From Lysinibacillus sp. FSL M8-0337 (GTDB lineage Bacteria; Bacillota; Bacilli; Bacillales_A; Planococcaceae), in contig NZ_CP151996.1 of assembly GCF_038593855.1 (NCBI RefSeq), forward strand, positions 3,286,001-3,350,000: a stretch of 64,000 nucleotides of DNA. The letters run 5' to 3'. Each line of letters begins with the position of its first letter. Positions within the stretch are counted from its first letter, which is position 1. Shown here one piece after another: positions 19,142 to 28,493 of this stretch. Under the pieces are notes generated by a model that was not told the origin of the DNA, did no database searches, and worked only from the letters and a program-made list of their open reading frames with translations. Position numbers and translations under genes: made by a program.

Positions 19142-19350
19142 CATCATTTACTATTGCCTATTCATTACGGCTTTTGCGCAACTTTGTTTTAGCTTACATT
19201 GCGATAGGCAATCAACATTCAACAAATTTTACAATCGGCTTGTGCACAAAACAGCTATGCCCTTAACAGAAATTTCGCCATTTAGCAGATTTCTACGGTC
19301 AAATGAGTGAATACTACATTCAATTTTCCATGCGTAGATGCCAAATTGTA

Positions 19351-19896
19351 TTAGGAAGCATGGAGATAAATATACCACCAATTTTGGAACATCTTTGTAA
19401 TAATCGGCGTATGTTCCAAAATAAGGCCTGATATAAACGACTTCGACATTAAATTCTGAATGAAATCAATCGGTACTAATGCCATAACATACAATACAAT
19501 AAACAAAATCAAATAATTTTCAATCATGCCAAGCAGTGCACCAAGCCAGCGATTGACCGTACTTAACACTGGTAAATACGCAATGAAATCAAAGATGGAT
19601 GCCACTATTTGCAAGGCAATCTTTACTGCAAAGAAAATAACCGCAAACGCAATGACACGATAAAATGTTCGGTCTAAATCTAAGCTGTCAATGACAACTC
19701 CAAGGCTTCCCGAATCTGTAACACCTGGATATGGCACCCAAAACACAAATTTCTGTGCTAATGGCTTATAATAAATATACGCAACAATTAGGGCAACAAC
19801 AAAGCTAACTATATGCATCATTTGTACAATGAAGCCACGTTTTGCCCCCACTAGCAGTCCACCTAATAGAACTACTAATATAATTAAATCTAGCAT
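19351..19896 (-). CDS. yshB: CvpA family membrane protein
   Basis: A 181-residue protein with four to five hydrophobic segments, starting MLDLIILVVLLGGLLVGAKRGFI, the usual CvpA N-terminus. The family is linked to colicin V production in Escherichia coli and to envelope and cell-division functions elsewhere; the role here is not known. It overlaps the zapA operon (five-base gap), matching zapA-yshB of B. subtilis. Confidence 0.9.
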   Translation of the reverse strand: MLDLIILVVLLGGLLVGAKRGFIVQMMHIVSFVVALIVAYIYYKPLAQKFVFWVPYPGVTDSGSLGVVIDSLDLDRTFYRVIAFAVIFFAVKIALQIVASIFDFIAYLPVLSTVNRWLGALLGMIENYLILFIVLYVMALVPIDFIQNLMSKSFISGLILEHTPIITKMFQNWWYIYLHAS

Positions 19897-19901
19897 TTAC
19901 T

Positions 19902-20162
19902 TCAACCCTTTAATTTTTTCAATTCTTCTTCTAGTAATTCTATTTGCTCTTTTAAGAGTAAATAATCATGCACCGTATTTACGGCTGTAAGGACGGCAAG
20001 CTTTGTGCTATCAAGTGAGGGATTATGTAAATTCATTTCGCGCATACGGTCATCAACAATAGAAGCGACAAGTCGCATATGTCCAATGGATTCGGAGCCG
20101 ACCATTTTATATGTATGACCATATATTTCCACAGAAATTTTATTCTTTTCTTGATTTTCCAT
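19902..20162 (-). CDS. zapA: cell division protein ZapA
   Basis: An 86-residue FtsZ-associated protein. It starts [22 protein letters not shown], the family N-terminus; a C-terminal coiled coil ([15 protein letters not shown]) forms the dimer. It promotes Z-ring bundling at midcell. The start at 20162 has GGAGG eight bases upstream; the longer frame to 20246 has none. It heads zapA-cvpA and is divergent from rnhC. Confidence 0.95.
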   Translation of the reverse strand: MENQEKNKISVEIYGHTYKMVGSESIGHMRLVASIVDDRMREMNLHNPSLDSTKLAVLTAVNTVHDYLLLKEQIELLEEELKKLKG

Positions 20163-20297
20163 AGTCGCACCCTCCAGTAAAATCTTTTTGCTCACAGTTT
20201 TATTCGTTATGAGCAACGTCCATACAAAAAAGCTATATATTATCATACCATGAAAGGTATAAAATTGTGAACAATGAGGATAGAAAGGAACGGTTTA

Positions 20298-21224
20298 ATG
20301 TCAAATATTGTACTTTTAATTTCAACAACTGCACAAAAAGAGGTAATGTCCTACTACGCAAATTATTATGTGGAGCGAAAAGCACCTGGTGTTGTGTTCG
20401 CCGCAAAACTGCCTGATACAGCCATTACGATGTATAAATCAGGAAAATGTATGTTTCAAGGAGGCGGTGCTGAGCGAGAAGCCGCACGATGGGGAAGCTC
20501 TGGGGCATCAGCTACGCAAAAGGCTTCAACTGTTGGTGTAAAAGGAGATACACTTCCAGCAGGTTTTGCCGCCATGTCTGTGTTAGGCTCTGACGAAACA
20601 GGAACTGGCGATTATTTCGGACCGATAACAGTGGCAGCCGTTTACGTTCCTTCTTCAAAAATAGAATTGATTAATGAACTTGGCGTGAAAGATTCTAAAA
20701 TGCTTACGGATGACTATATGCGAAAAATTGCCCCTGATTTACGTGCGGCATGTATTCATAGCGTACTCGTATTGCGCAATGAAAAATATAATGCTTTACA
20801 AGCAAAAGGCTATTCACAGGGCAAAATGAAAGCGATGATGCATAATAAGGCACTTGGACATACATTAGCGAAAATGGCGCCCGAAAAACCTGCACATATT
20901 TTAATTGATCAGTTTGCAGAACGCGGGGTGTATTATAATTATTTAAAAAATGAGCGTGAAATTGTCCGAGATGGCGTCCTATTTTCAACGAAAGCAGAAC
21001 AATTACATGTTTCCGTTGCCACCGCTTCCATTTTGGCTCGTGCAGCATTCTTAAAAGAAATGGATCGACTCAGTGAGCTTGCTGGCGTGACGTTACAAAA
21101 AGGTGCATCTAGCAAGGTTGATGCCTTAGCAGCCCGTATTTGGCGTGGACAAGGCGAGGAATTTTTACGCTCCATTACGAAATGGCATTTTGCCAACACC
21201 GAAAAAGCTCGGAAGTTAAAATAG
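20298..21224 (+). CDS. rnhC: ribonuclease HIII
   Basis: A 308-residue endonuclease that cleaves RNA in RNA-DNA hybrids. The N-terminal TBP-like substrate-binding domain covers about residues 1-80. The nuclease core has SDETGTGDYFGP (catalytic Asp and Glu) near residues 96-107, GVKDSK near 128 and the later DQF stretch near 200. The start at 20298 has AAAGGA eight bases before it; an upstream in-frame ATG at 20274 has no good site. It is divergent from zapA as in B. subtilis. Confidence 0.95.
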   Translation: MSNIVLLISTTAQKEVMSYYANYYVERKAPGVVFAAKLPDTAITMYKSGKCMFQGGGAEREAARWGSSGASATQKASTVGVKGDTLPAGFAAMSVLGSDETGTGDYFGPITVAAVYVPSSKIELINELGVKDSKMLTDDYMRKIAPDLRAACIHSVLVLRNEKYNALQAKGYSQGKMKAMMHNKALGHTLAKMAPEKPAHILIDQFAERGVYYNYLKNEREIVRDGVLFSTKAEQLHVSVATASILARAAFLKEMDRLSELAGVTLQKGASSKVDALAARIWRGQGEEFLRSITKWHFANTEKARKLK

Positions 21225-21281
21225 ATTTATAGGGGTTTCTGCCGTTGATTTCTGCTACGGACTGGAAGCTTTCCGCTCAGC

Positions 21282-21328
21282 CAGTAAGCCGCAACCCTCG
21301 CTAAAAGCGTGGAATGCCCGCATCTTAT
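21282..21328. repeat. GC-rich dispersed repeat, copy A
   Basis: The stretch from GTAAGCCGCAACCCTCGCTA to the CCCGCATCTTA region is nearly identical to 62709-62752 in copy D. A following GCAGGAGTCTCC stretch (near 21344) recalls the GCAGGAGTCACC of copy C. It lies in the 288-base gap between rnhC and pheT. Confidence 0.7.
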
Positions 21329-21422
21329 GTGCTGTGCTGTCCCGCAGGAGTCTCCAGCCCTTTGCTGCAATCAGGTGAATATAATTGCAAAACTATTTTA
21401 TGCTCATCAATAATATAAAAAA

Positions 21423-21463
21423 GACAAAAGGCATCTAGAGCGAACCTCTGGATGCCTTTTGTC
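21423..21463. terminator. bidirectional terminator between rnhC and pheT
   Basis: GACAAAAGGCATC pairs with GATGCCTTTTGTC around a 15-base loop; A- and T-rich flanks serve the two convergent genes. Confidence 0.85.
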
Positions 21464-21512
21464 AACATTCTGCGCTATCTCCGTATTCGAGACAGCTTAT
21501 AATTAATGTAAA

Positions 21513-23930
21513 TTAACGTACTTCTGTTCCTTCAATTGTAGCAATGGCTTTCAATACTTTATTATGCGCAGCAACAACTTCTTCATCTGTTAACGTGCGT
21601 TCTGGATCGAAGTATGTGAGGGAGAAGGCAACAGATTTTTTACCTGCCTCCATTTTTTCACCTTCATAAACATCGAATACTTTAATATCCTTCAACAGTT
21701 TCACTCCTGCCGAACGAATAATCGTTACTACTTCACCCGCTGTTGTTGCGCGATTCATCACAAGTGCGATATCACGAGACATCGCTGGGAAACGAGGCAC
21801 CGGTTTATAGCCAAGTGGCGCTTCACTTGCATTGGCTTGTAGTAATGCTACTAGATTCATTTCCATCACGTACGTATCTTTTACACCCCTTGCTTTTTGC
21901 TCCGCAGGATGTAAACCGCCGATAATACCCACTTGTTCGCCATCTAATAAAATGCTAGCGGTACGACCAGGATGTAAGCCAGCTACTTCTGCTTTCACAA
22001 ACGTAATGCGCTCTGTTAAACCAAGCTTGCCAATAACACCCTCGATAATACCTTTCAATACGAAGAAATCAACTTCTTTTTTCTCACCTTGCCAAGCATG
22101 ATCTAACCATTTACCCGTTAACACAGCTGCTACATGCTCTTCCTCAAACGGTAAGCCCTCTGCTGTTTGACCAAGGAAGACAGAACCAACCTCGTATAAT
22201 GCTACGCTATCCGCTTTACGTGCTACATTATATGCCGCCGCTTCGATTAAATGTGGAATTAAGCTTTGACGAAGTGTTGAACGTTCTTCACTCATTGGCA
22301 TTAATAAACGTGTTACGGGCTCCGCTTTTAGTGCAAAGCGTTGTGATAACGCCTCAGACGTTAATGAATAAGTAACCGCTTGATAAAGCCCCGCACCTTC
22401 CATATAGTTACGTACAACGCGACGATTTGCTTGATAAGCTGTCAGTTGCCCAACTTGGTTGGCACCTTCTGGTAAAGTCATAGGGATTTCATCGTAGCCA
22501 TATAAACGTGCAATCTCTTCGACGATATCTTCTTCGATTTTAATATCTTGACGACGTGTTGGTGCATCAATGATTAATAAGCCATTTGCTGCTTCTACAC
22601 CGAATTTCAAACGCTCTAAAATCGAAAGCATATCTTCTAATGAAATTTTCATACCAAGACGTTCGTTAATAAAATCTGGAGAGACTACAACACGTGCTGG
22701 TGTTTTATCTAATTCATCTACGATACAAGTGCCTTCTAACACTTCACCGCCAGCTAATTCAGCAAGCAATGCCGCTGCACGTTCAGCTGCAGGCACAACA
22801 CGGTTAGGGTCAACACCTTTTTCAAAGCGAGCTGAAGCATCTGAACGAAGACCTAGATTGCGTGAAGTTTGACGTACTGTTAAGCCATCGAAATAAGCAG
22901 ATTCAATAACAACGGTCGTTGTAGATGCTGTTACTTCCGAATTGGCTCCACCCATTACGCCTGCAATTGCCACTGGCTCTTTGCCATTCGTAATCACTAA
23001 ATCAGATGCCTTTAATGTACGCTCTTGGTCATCTAAAGTCGTGATTTTTTCACCTTCTGTTGCTTTACGCACAACGATTTCACCTGTTGCTAAGCTATCA
23101 TAGTCAAATGCATGAAGTGGTTGACCATATTCCATTAAAATATAGTTTGTCACATCGACTACATTGTTGTGTGGACGTACGCCAGCTGCCATCAAACGGT
23201 GCTGTAACCACATTGGTGATTCTGCTATTTTAACGTTTTTTACAACTTTCGCTACGTACATTGGGTTCGCTTGTAAGTCTTCGACACGAAGCTTTAGTAA
23301 ATCCTCCGCTTTGTCAGAAGATGTGCTATAAGCGATTTCTGGGTACTTTACTTCCTCTGATAGAATAGCACCCACCTCATAAGCTACCCCTAACATCGAA
23401 AGCGCATCTGAGCGGTTTGGTGTTAAGCCAAGCTCAAGCACTGTATCACGAAGACCTAAAAGCGCTAGCGCATCAGCGCCCACTTCTGCATCTGCTGGTA
23501 ACACGTAAATGCCCTCTGCATAAGCTTTCGGTACTACCTTCCCTTCAATACCAAGCTCTTGTAATGAACAAATCATACCGTTCGATTCGTGCCCACGTAG
23601 TTTTGCTTTTTTAATTTTAATGCCACCTGGTAAATGTGCACCTGGACGCGCAACAATTACTTTTTGACCTGCATCCACGTTTGGCGCTCCACAAATAATT
23701 TGTTGTGGTGCTTCTTCTCCAACATCTACTTGGCAAATATTTAATTTATCAGCTTCAGGGTGTTTTTCTTTTGATACAACATAGCCGACAACAATTTTAT
23801 CCATACCGCTTGCACGGTCAATTACTGCGTCTACTTCAATGCCTGAGCGAGTAATTTTTTCTGCTAATTCTTCAGGCGCTAAGCCTTGTGTACTTACATA
23901 ATCTTTTAACCATTCTAATGATACTAACAT
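21513..23930 (-). CDS. pheT: phenylalanyl-tRNA synthetase beta subunit
   Basis: An 805-residue subunit of the alpha2-beta2 enzyme that charges tRNA-Phe. Order of domains: N-terminal tRNA-binding (EMAP-like) domain at about 40-150; B3/B4 editing domain at about 210-380 (removes Tyr-tRNA-Phe); B5 domain at about 400-475; a catalytic-like domain; and a C-terminal ferredoxin-fold anticodon-binding domain from about 710 (PRFPAMSRDIALVMNRATTAGEVV). Twelve bases separate it from pheS. Control is by the T-box before pheS. Confidence 0.98.
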   Translation of the reverse strand: MLVSLEWLKDYVSTQGLAPEELAEKITRSGIEVDAVIDRASGMDKIVVGYVVSKEKHPEADKLNICQVDVGEEAPQQIICGAPNVDAGQKVIVARPGAHLPGGIKIKKAKLRGHESNGMICSLQELGIEGKVVPKAYAEGIYVLPADAEVGADALALLGLRDTVLELGLTPNRSDALSMLGVAYEVGAILSEEVKYPEIAYSTSSDKAEDLLKLRVEDLQANPMYVAKVVKNVKIAESPMWLQHRLMAAGVRPHNNVVDVTNYILMEYGQPLHAFDYDSLATGEIVVRKATEGEKITTLDDQERTLKASDLVITNGKEPVAIAGVMGGANSEVTASTTTVVIESAYFDGLTVRQTSRNLGLRSDASARFEKGVDPNRVVPAAERAAALLAELAGGEVLEGTCIVDELDKTPARVVVSPDFINERLGMKISLEDMLSILERLKFGVEAANGLLIIDAPTRRQDIKIEEDIVEEIARLYGYDEIPMTLPEGANQVGQLTAYQANRRVVRNYMEGAGLYQAVTYSLTSEALSQRFALKAEPVTRLLMPMSEERSTLRQSLIPHLIEAAAYNVARKADSVALYEVGSVFLGQTAEGLPFEEEHVAAVLTGKWLDHAWQGEKKEVDFFVLKGIIEGVIGKLGLTERITFVKAEVAGLHPGRTASILLDGEQVGIIGGLHPAEQKARGVKDTYVMEMNLVALLQANASEAPLGYKPVPRFPAMSRDIALVMNRATTAGEVVTIIRSAGVKLLKDIKVFDVYEGEKMEAGKKSVAFSLTYFDPERTLTDEEVVAAHNKVLKAIATIEGTEVR

Positions 23931-23942
23931 TTATAGTCCCCC

Positions 23943-24980
23943 TTACGCCTCTGTTCGCTCGAATTGTGATAAGAAACGTGTGTCACTTGTATAGAAATGA
24001 CGAATATCGTCGACGCCATATTTCAACATAGCGATACGTTCTGCTCCAATACCAAATGCGAAACCAGAAACTTTCTTCGGATCATAACCAGCCATTTCAA
24101 GTACATTTGGGTGTACCATACCTGCACCTAAAATCTCAATCCAGCCTGTGCCTTTACATACGTTACAACCTGCACCACCGCATTTGAAGCAAGAAATGTC
24201 CATTTCAACAGACGGCTCTGTGAATGGGAAGAAACTTGGACGCAGACGAATCTCACGGTCAGCACCGAACATTTTTTTCGCTAGTGTATCTAATGTCCCT
24301 TTCAGATCACTCATACGAATATTTTCACCAATAACTAAACCTTCAATTTGCATGAATTGGTGAGAGTGTGTTGCATCATCATTATCACGACGGAATACTT
24401 TCCCTGGACAAATAATACGAATCGATTCGCCTTTTTTCGCTTCCATTGTACGTGCCTGAACTGGAGACGTATGTGTACGTAATAATATTTCCTCGGAAAT
24501 ATAGAATGAATCCTGCATATCACGTGCAGGGTGACCTTTTGGTAAGTTTAACGCTTCAAAGTTATAGTAATCCTTTTCCACTTCTGGACCTTCCGCAATT
24601 TCATAACCCATGCCGATAAATAAATCTTCAATTTCTTCAATAACGCGTGTTAAAGGATGACGGTTACCTACTTTAATAGCACGCCCTGGTAATGTGACAT
24701 CAATCGACTCACTTGCTAATTTTTCGGCAATTGCTGCTTCTTCTAATACAGTCGCTTTTGTTTCTAACACTGCTGTAACATTTTCACGAACTGTATTAAC
24801 TAAAGCCCCCATTTTTGGACGTTCTTCAGCCGATAATTTCCCCATTCCTTTTAGTAAGTCTGTGATGGGTCCCTTTTTCCCTAAATAAGCGACACGCACA
24901 TCATTTAATTCTTTTAGATTTGCTGCTGCTTCAATTTTTGCTAGCGCTTCTTGTTCTAACTGCTTTAATTGCTCTTCCAT
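23943..24980 (-). CDS. pheS: phenylalanyl-tRNA synthetase alpha subunit
   Basis: A 345-residue catalytic subunit. A coiled-coil arm occupies about residues 1-85 and the class II catalytic core follows, with motif 2 ([30 protein letters not shown] near 200-228) and motif 3 ([16 protein letters not shown] near 312-327). The start at 24980 is set by AAGGAGG eight bases upstream and by homology ([13 protein letters not shown]); the frame to 25064 runs into the leader terminator. It is the first gene of pheST. Confidence 0.98.
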   Translation of the reverse strand: MEEQLKQLEQEALAKIEAAANLKELNDVRVAYLGKKGPITDLLKGMGKLSAEERPKMGALVNTVRENVTAVLETKATVLEEAAIAEKLASESIDVTLPGRAIKVGNRHPLTRVIEEIEDLFIGMGYEIAEGPEVEKDYYNFEALNLPKGHPARDMQDSFYISEEILLRTHTSPVQARTMEAKKGESIRIICPGKVFRRDNDDATHSHQFMQIEGLVIGENIRMSDLKGTLDTLAKKMFGADREIRLRPSFFPFTEPSVEMDISCFKCGGAGCNVCKGTGWIEILGAGMVHPNVLEMAGYDPKKVSGFAFGIGAERIAMLKYGVDDIRHFYTSDTRFLSQFERTEA

Positions 24981-25030
24981 GTAAAAAACCTCCTTGATCA
25001 TATAAATGCCCGCTTGCTCAAATGGCATAA

Positions 25031-25300
25031 AAAAACCTCGCCCCCAAAAAAGGGACGAGGACATATTCGCGGTACCACCCTAGTTATTGCGCGCTTTTAG
25101 TGCGCACAATCACTTCATTGCCATAACGACTCGATTGAAGCCGGCTTACCTTTACAGCATCTATTCTTGCTGGTCCCGGTAGCTGCTCGCAGGATGAATT
25201 CAAAATTGCATTGGTTCGGCGCTGGCTCTCAATCTCCGGCCTACGCTCCCTGTCGTCCATTCACAATCTTTACTACTTCCTGGTCAAAGCATTTCATTAT
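25031..25300 (-). ncRNA. T-box leader of pheST
   Basis: The minus strand carries AGGGTGGTACCGCG (25068-25081), the T-box proper, followed by a terminator (CCTCGTCCC / GGGGGCGAGG then T7, 25030-25060). Upstream are a long Stem I and the antiterminator partner. A GAATTC stretch near 25195 holds the probable TTC (Phe) specifier codon, consistent with the downstream gene. Uncharged tRNA-Phe should prevent termination. Confidence 0.95.
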
Positions 25301-25322
25301 ACAGAATTACATTTTAAATGTG

Positions 25323-25352
25323 ATTATACAATATGATACCACTTCAAATCAA
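25323..25352 (-). promoter_or_regulatory. sigma-A promoter of pheST
   Basis: TTGATT (25347-25352) and TATAAT (25323-25328) on the minus strand are 18 bases apart, directly upstream of the T-box leader. Confidence 0.65.
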
Positions 25353-25466
25353 GGGGCATCTGTGCAAGCTTCACTTTAGCATTATTTTATCGGCGTTGTT
25401 GGAAGGTTTACTTTACAGGTGATTTACACTTGTTTATCGGTATTAACCTCCATTATATACCAATTT

Positions 25467-26231
25467 TTATTTGACAAAGCCATATAACACAATACCTGTT
25501 GCAACAGCGACATTTAACGATTCTGCTTGTCCGAAAATGGGAATAATAATGTTTTGATCTGTCATCGCTAATAGCTGTGGATTAATGCCACTACCTTCAT
25601 TGCCCATCATAATCGCAAAAGCACCCGTATGCTGAATTTCATGATAAACGACTGCATCCTCATCAAGAGCTGTCCCAAATACAGGTACACCATTGCCCTG
25701 AAGCATATCAATCCAATCTTCTAATTCACCACGGATTACAGGAATATGGAAATGTGACCCTTGGGCAGAACGCAGTGTTTTCGGGTTATATAAATCTGCA
25801 CAACCTTTGCCTAAAATCACTGCATCGAGACCAGCAGCATCTGCTGTTCGAATCATTGTGCCAATATTACCTGGGTCTTGCACAGCATCAATTAGAAGTA
25901 CCTTGCGCCAAGAAGCCATTGCATCTTCTTCTACTGCTAGCTGTTTGCATACTGCAAAAACTCCTTGAGAGGTCTCTGTTTCAGCAAATTCTTTTGCTAC
26001 TGCTGCTGTTACTTCCACCATTGCTACATTGTCGATTGGCCATAGCAACGGTAAATCAACACCCTCGCGCACAATGAGCTGTAACACTTGATTGTCGTTT
26101 TTCAACGCTTCTTCTACTAAATGGAAGCCTTCAACTAAAAACTCACCCGAACGTTCCCGCTCTTTTCGCGTAGTTGCTAGCTTTTTCCAATATTTCACTA
26201 ACGCATTTTGCGTAGATTCTATTCTTTTCAT
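25467..26231 (-). CDS. ysgA: SpoU-family RNA 2'-O-methyltransferase YsgA
   Basis: A 254-residue SPOUT methyltransferase that modifies the ribose of rRNA or tRNA. A substrate-binding N-terminal domain (about 1-95) is followed by the knotted catalytic domain, with VLLIDAVQDPGNIGTMIRTADAAGLDAVIL near 110-140, MGNEGSGI near 210 and IPIFGQAESLNVAVATGI near 230-248, which are SpoU motifs 1 to 3. It lies upstream of pheST as ysgA does in B. subtilis. The modified site is unknown. Confidence 0.9.
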   Translation of the reverse strand: MKRIESTQNALVKYWKKLATTRKERERSGEFLVEGFHLVEEALKNDNQVLQLIVREGVDLPLLWPIDNVAMVEVTAAVAKEFAETETSQGVFAVCKQLAVEEDAMASWRKVLLIDAVQDPGNIGTMIRTADAAGLDAVILGKGCADLYNPKTLRSAQGSHFHIPVIRGELEDWIDMLQGNGVPVFGTALDEDAVVYHEIQHTGAFAIMMGNEGSGINPQLLAMTDQNIIIPIFGQAESLNVAVATGIVLYGFVK

Positions 26232-26336
26232 CGTAGTTTGTACCGCCTTTATCCTATTTACTGTTCATTATTATACAGTAGAAAACCGCAAATTACATAG
26301 TCCAGTAAAACGTAGTGAATTGTCAGAATTGTTTGC

Positions 26337-26348
26337 GTGCCAGTCACT
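26337..26348. repeat. GTGCCAGTCACT short dispersed motif
   Basis: GTGCCAGTCACTCAAA overlaps the end of the diguanylate cyclase gene; a close match (GTGCCAGGCACTCAAA) is at 56101. Confidence 0.4.
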
Positions 26349-27333
26349 CAAATACACTTACTCTGTTTCTTCCGTTCTCTTTCGAAGTATATAAAGCCTG
26401 ATCCGCCTTTTTCAAAATCGTCGCATCGGAATCGTTCTCGGTTGCTGTGGCAATGCCGATACTTATCGTAATGCTTCCTGTCTGCCATTGAGCCTGCTCA
26501 ACCGTTTGACGAAGGTGTTCGGCAATAGCCCAACAATCATCGACACTGGTATCAGGTAAAATAATGACAAATTCTTCTCCACCATAGCGCGCTACTACAT
26601 CGCCAGGACGAGCTTGTGCATCTAAAATTTGCGCCAATTGGGCAAGCACCTCATCTCCTACTTGGTGTCCAAATGTATCATTGACCTTTTTAAAATGATC
26701 GATATCCAAAATTAATAGTGAGAAAGGGATCCCCGTTTTACTGAACATAGCAAACTGTTCCTCAAGTTTATCTTGAAAAAATCTTCTGTTTTTCAAGCCT
26801 GTTAGCTTATCCGTAATGGAAAGTTCTACAAGCGTAGCGTTCATATTTAATAGCTCTTCTTGTTTGTGCTCAATTGCCAAATGGATTTGCTTTAATTTTG
26901 CTAATGCTTGATCCTTTTCTAAATAAGCTGCCTCTAGTTGCTTTTTAGCCGCACGTAATTCTAATTCATAATCAATGCGCTTTTTCATCGGCACAAAAAT
27001 GCAATCAATACATTCTACCTCTCCCACCGCATATTTCCGACCGTTCAACAGAAAAGGAATGGCTGTACCATTGTCATGCTTTAAACTGATGAATAATTCT
27101 TCCACATAATCGTGCAAATTAATGGTCGGGTAAAAATATGAATGAAAAATCATTTTGTTAGGCTTTGACATGAGAATTTCAATATGCTGGTGTAATATAT
27201 CCACCCGTTCATAACCCATCCACTGCAGAAAGGTCTGATTCACCTCAATCATGATGCCATCAAGTGTAATGGCAATAAATCCACAAGGTGCATAGTTCAA
27301 TCGTTTATCCATGTCTGATAATAATCCTTTCAT
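26344..27333 (-). CDS. RsbP-like PAS sensor fused to a diguanylate cyclase
   Basis: A 329-residue soluble protein. Residues 1-115 are a PAS domain ([19 protein letters not shown] at 8-26, as in the N-terminus of B. subtilis RsbP). A coiled coil covers about 118-170. The GGDEF domain covers about 172-329, with [12 protein letters not shown] at 175-186, the active loop GGEEF at 251-255 and the product-inhibition site RPGD at 242-245, exactly five residues before GGEEF. It should make cyclic-di-GMP and be inhibited by it. It begins six bases after the rsbQ-like gene, the spacing of a translationally coupled pair. In B. subtilis the same PAS and linker carry a PP2C phosphatase that activates sigma-B; here the output is different. 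Confidence 0.93.
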   Translation of the reverse strand: MKGLLSDMDKRLNYAPCGFIAITLDGIMIEVNQTFLQWMGYERVDILHQHIEILMSKPNKMIFHSYFYPTINLHDYVEELFISLKHDNGTAIPFLLNGRKYAVGEVECIDCIFVPMKKRIDYELELRAAKKQLEAAYLEKDQALAKLKQIHLAIEHKQEELLNMNATLVELSITDKLTGLKNRRFFQDKLEEQFAMFSKTGIPFSLLILDIDHFKKVNDTFGHQVGDEVLAQLAQILDAQARPGDVVARYGGEEFVIILPDTSVDDCWAIAEHLRQTVEQAQWQTGSITISIGIATATENDSDATILKKADQALYTSKENGRNRVSVFE

Positions 27334-27339
27334 TTTCCA

Positions 27340-28134
27340 TTAAAGAAATTGTGTAATTAAATCAATCGTTTCTTGCGGATGGCTAATATGTGGATAATGG
27401 CCTTTTGCTGTCATTAAACGCAACGTACTAGCTTTTAAATGCTGATGTAGATATTCTCCAACCTCAATTGGAACGATACTATCATCCGAACATTGCATGA
27501 TTAAAATAGGGACACTTGCCTTAGATAAATCACTTCGATGATCCGATAAAAAAGTAACTTCTGCAAACTCCCTTGCAATGACCGGGTCTGCTGATTTAAA
27601 AGTTTGTTCAAGCTCATTTGTTAATTTTGGAGATTCAGGATTATTCATAGCAATAGGCGCTAGAAAACTAGCCCAACCCAAAAAGTTCATTTCCATCATA
27701 TCTAATATTTCGATAATGTCACTTAGCTCAAATCCACCAACATAGCCATCTCTATCATTTAAATAACGAGGTGAAGGGCCAATCATGATTAGTTTTTCAA
27801 AATAATCTGGGCGTTCAATGGAGGCAAGTAAGCCAATCATTGAACTAATAGAATGACCAATAAAAATGACCTGTTGCAGTTCAAGTGTCTCAATGATATC
27901 CAAAACATCCTGTTTGTAACCCTGAAGTGACTGGTATTTTTGAGATTGATAGGCATTAAAATCAGAATTACCTGAACCAACATAATCAAATAAAATAATT
28001 TGATAGTGTTCCTCAAATGCAGGTGTAATATAACGCCACATATTTTGATCGCAACCAAATCCATGTGCAAATAATATTGGTTGCTTCCCTTTGCCGATTA
28101 TTTTCACATTATTGCGTACAACTACATCCTTCAT
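27340..28134 (-). CDS. rsbQ: RsbQ-type alpha/beta hydrolase
   Basis: A 264-residue hydrolase very close to B. subtilis RsbQ and related to plant KAI2/D14. Visible are FAHGFGCDQNMW (22-33), ILFDYVGSGNSD (47-58), the nucleophile elbow GHSIS with S95, D218 in the QCSDDSIVP stretch, and H246 in the GHYPH stretch: a complete triad at the RsbQ spacing. RsbQ is needed for RsbP to sense energy stress, probably by acting on a small hydrophobic ligand. The start at 28134 follows GAGGGAG by eight bases; a longer frame to 28287 lacks a site and adds non-homologous residues. Its partner in the next gene is a PAS-GGDEF protein. Confidence 0.93.
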   Translation of the reverse strand: MKDVVVRNNVKIIGKGKQPILFAHGFGCDQNMWRYITPAFEEHYQIILFDYVGSGNSDFNAYQSQKYQSLQGYKQDVLDIIETLELQQVIFIGHSISSMIGLLASIERPDYFEKLIMIGPSPRYLNDRDGYVGGFELSDIIEILDMMEMNFLGWASFLAPIAMNNPESPKLTNELEQTFKSADPVIAREFAEVTFLSDHRSDLSKASVPILIMQCSDDSIVPIEVGEYLHQHLKASTLRLMTAKGHYPHISHPQETIDLITQFL

Positions 28135-28429
28135 CGCATTTACTCCCTCTAGAAATATATGTAATATCTCCATTTTGACGGTGTATTCAATAATTATCAA
28201 GGGAAATAACGAGTGTGAAATGAATAATAAAAGGCATCGGGCATAATTTTTTAATAATTTCGAAACAAGGGCTCTGTGTTTTTCCATTTTTGCTGTGAAA
28301 AATAGCTCTTTTACAAAAAAATTTAGTAACTAGTTGAGGCTAGCTACAACAGGAACCCCTGCGGAAAAGCACACAACGGAGGATATGCAAGCTATTGAGA
28401 AATTCGCCAGTTTACCTTTAAAACATAGC

Positions 28430-28469
28430 AAAAAGTGTTAGATTGTGCGCACGCAATCTAACACTTTTT
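28430..28469. repeat. hairpin repeat, copy B
   Basis: AAAAAGTGTTAGATTG and its complement CAATCTAACACTTTTT flank eight bases. The same arms occur at 57541-57580 (copy C) and 62622-62661 (copy D). It may end transcripts of the oxidoreductase gene at 28494. An ACAGGAACCCCTGCGGAAAAG stretch upstream (28349-28369) is also GC-rich repeat-like. The rest of 28135-28429 shows nothing else. Confidence 0.8.
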
Positions 28470-28493
28470 CCTTATGTCCAAACTTTACTTTCA

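Noticed and set aside
26344-27333. Naming the PAS protein RsbP
   Set aside because: The C-terminus is GGDEF, not a PP2C phosphatase, so the name would mislead.
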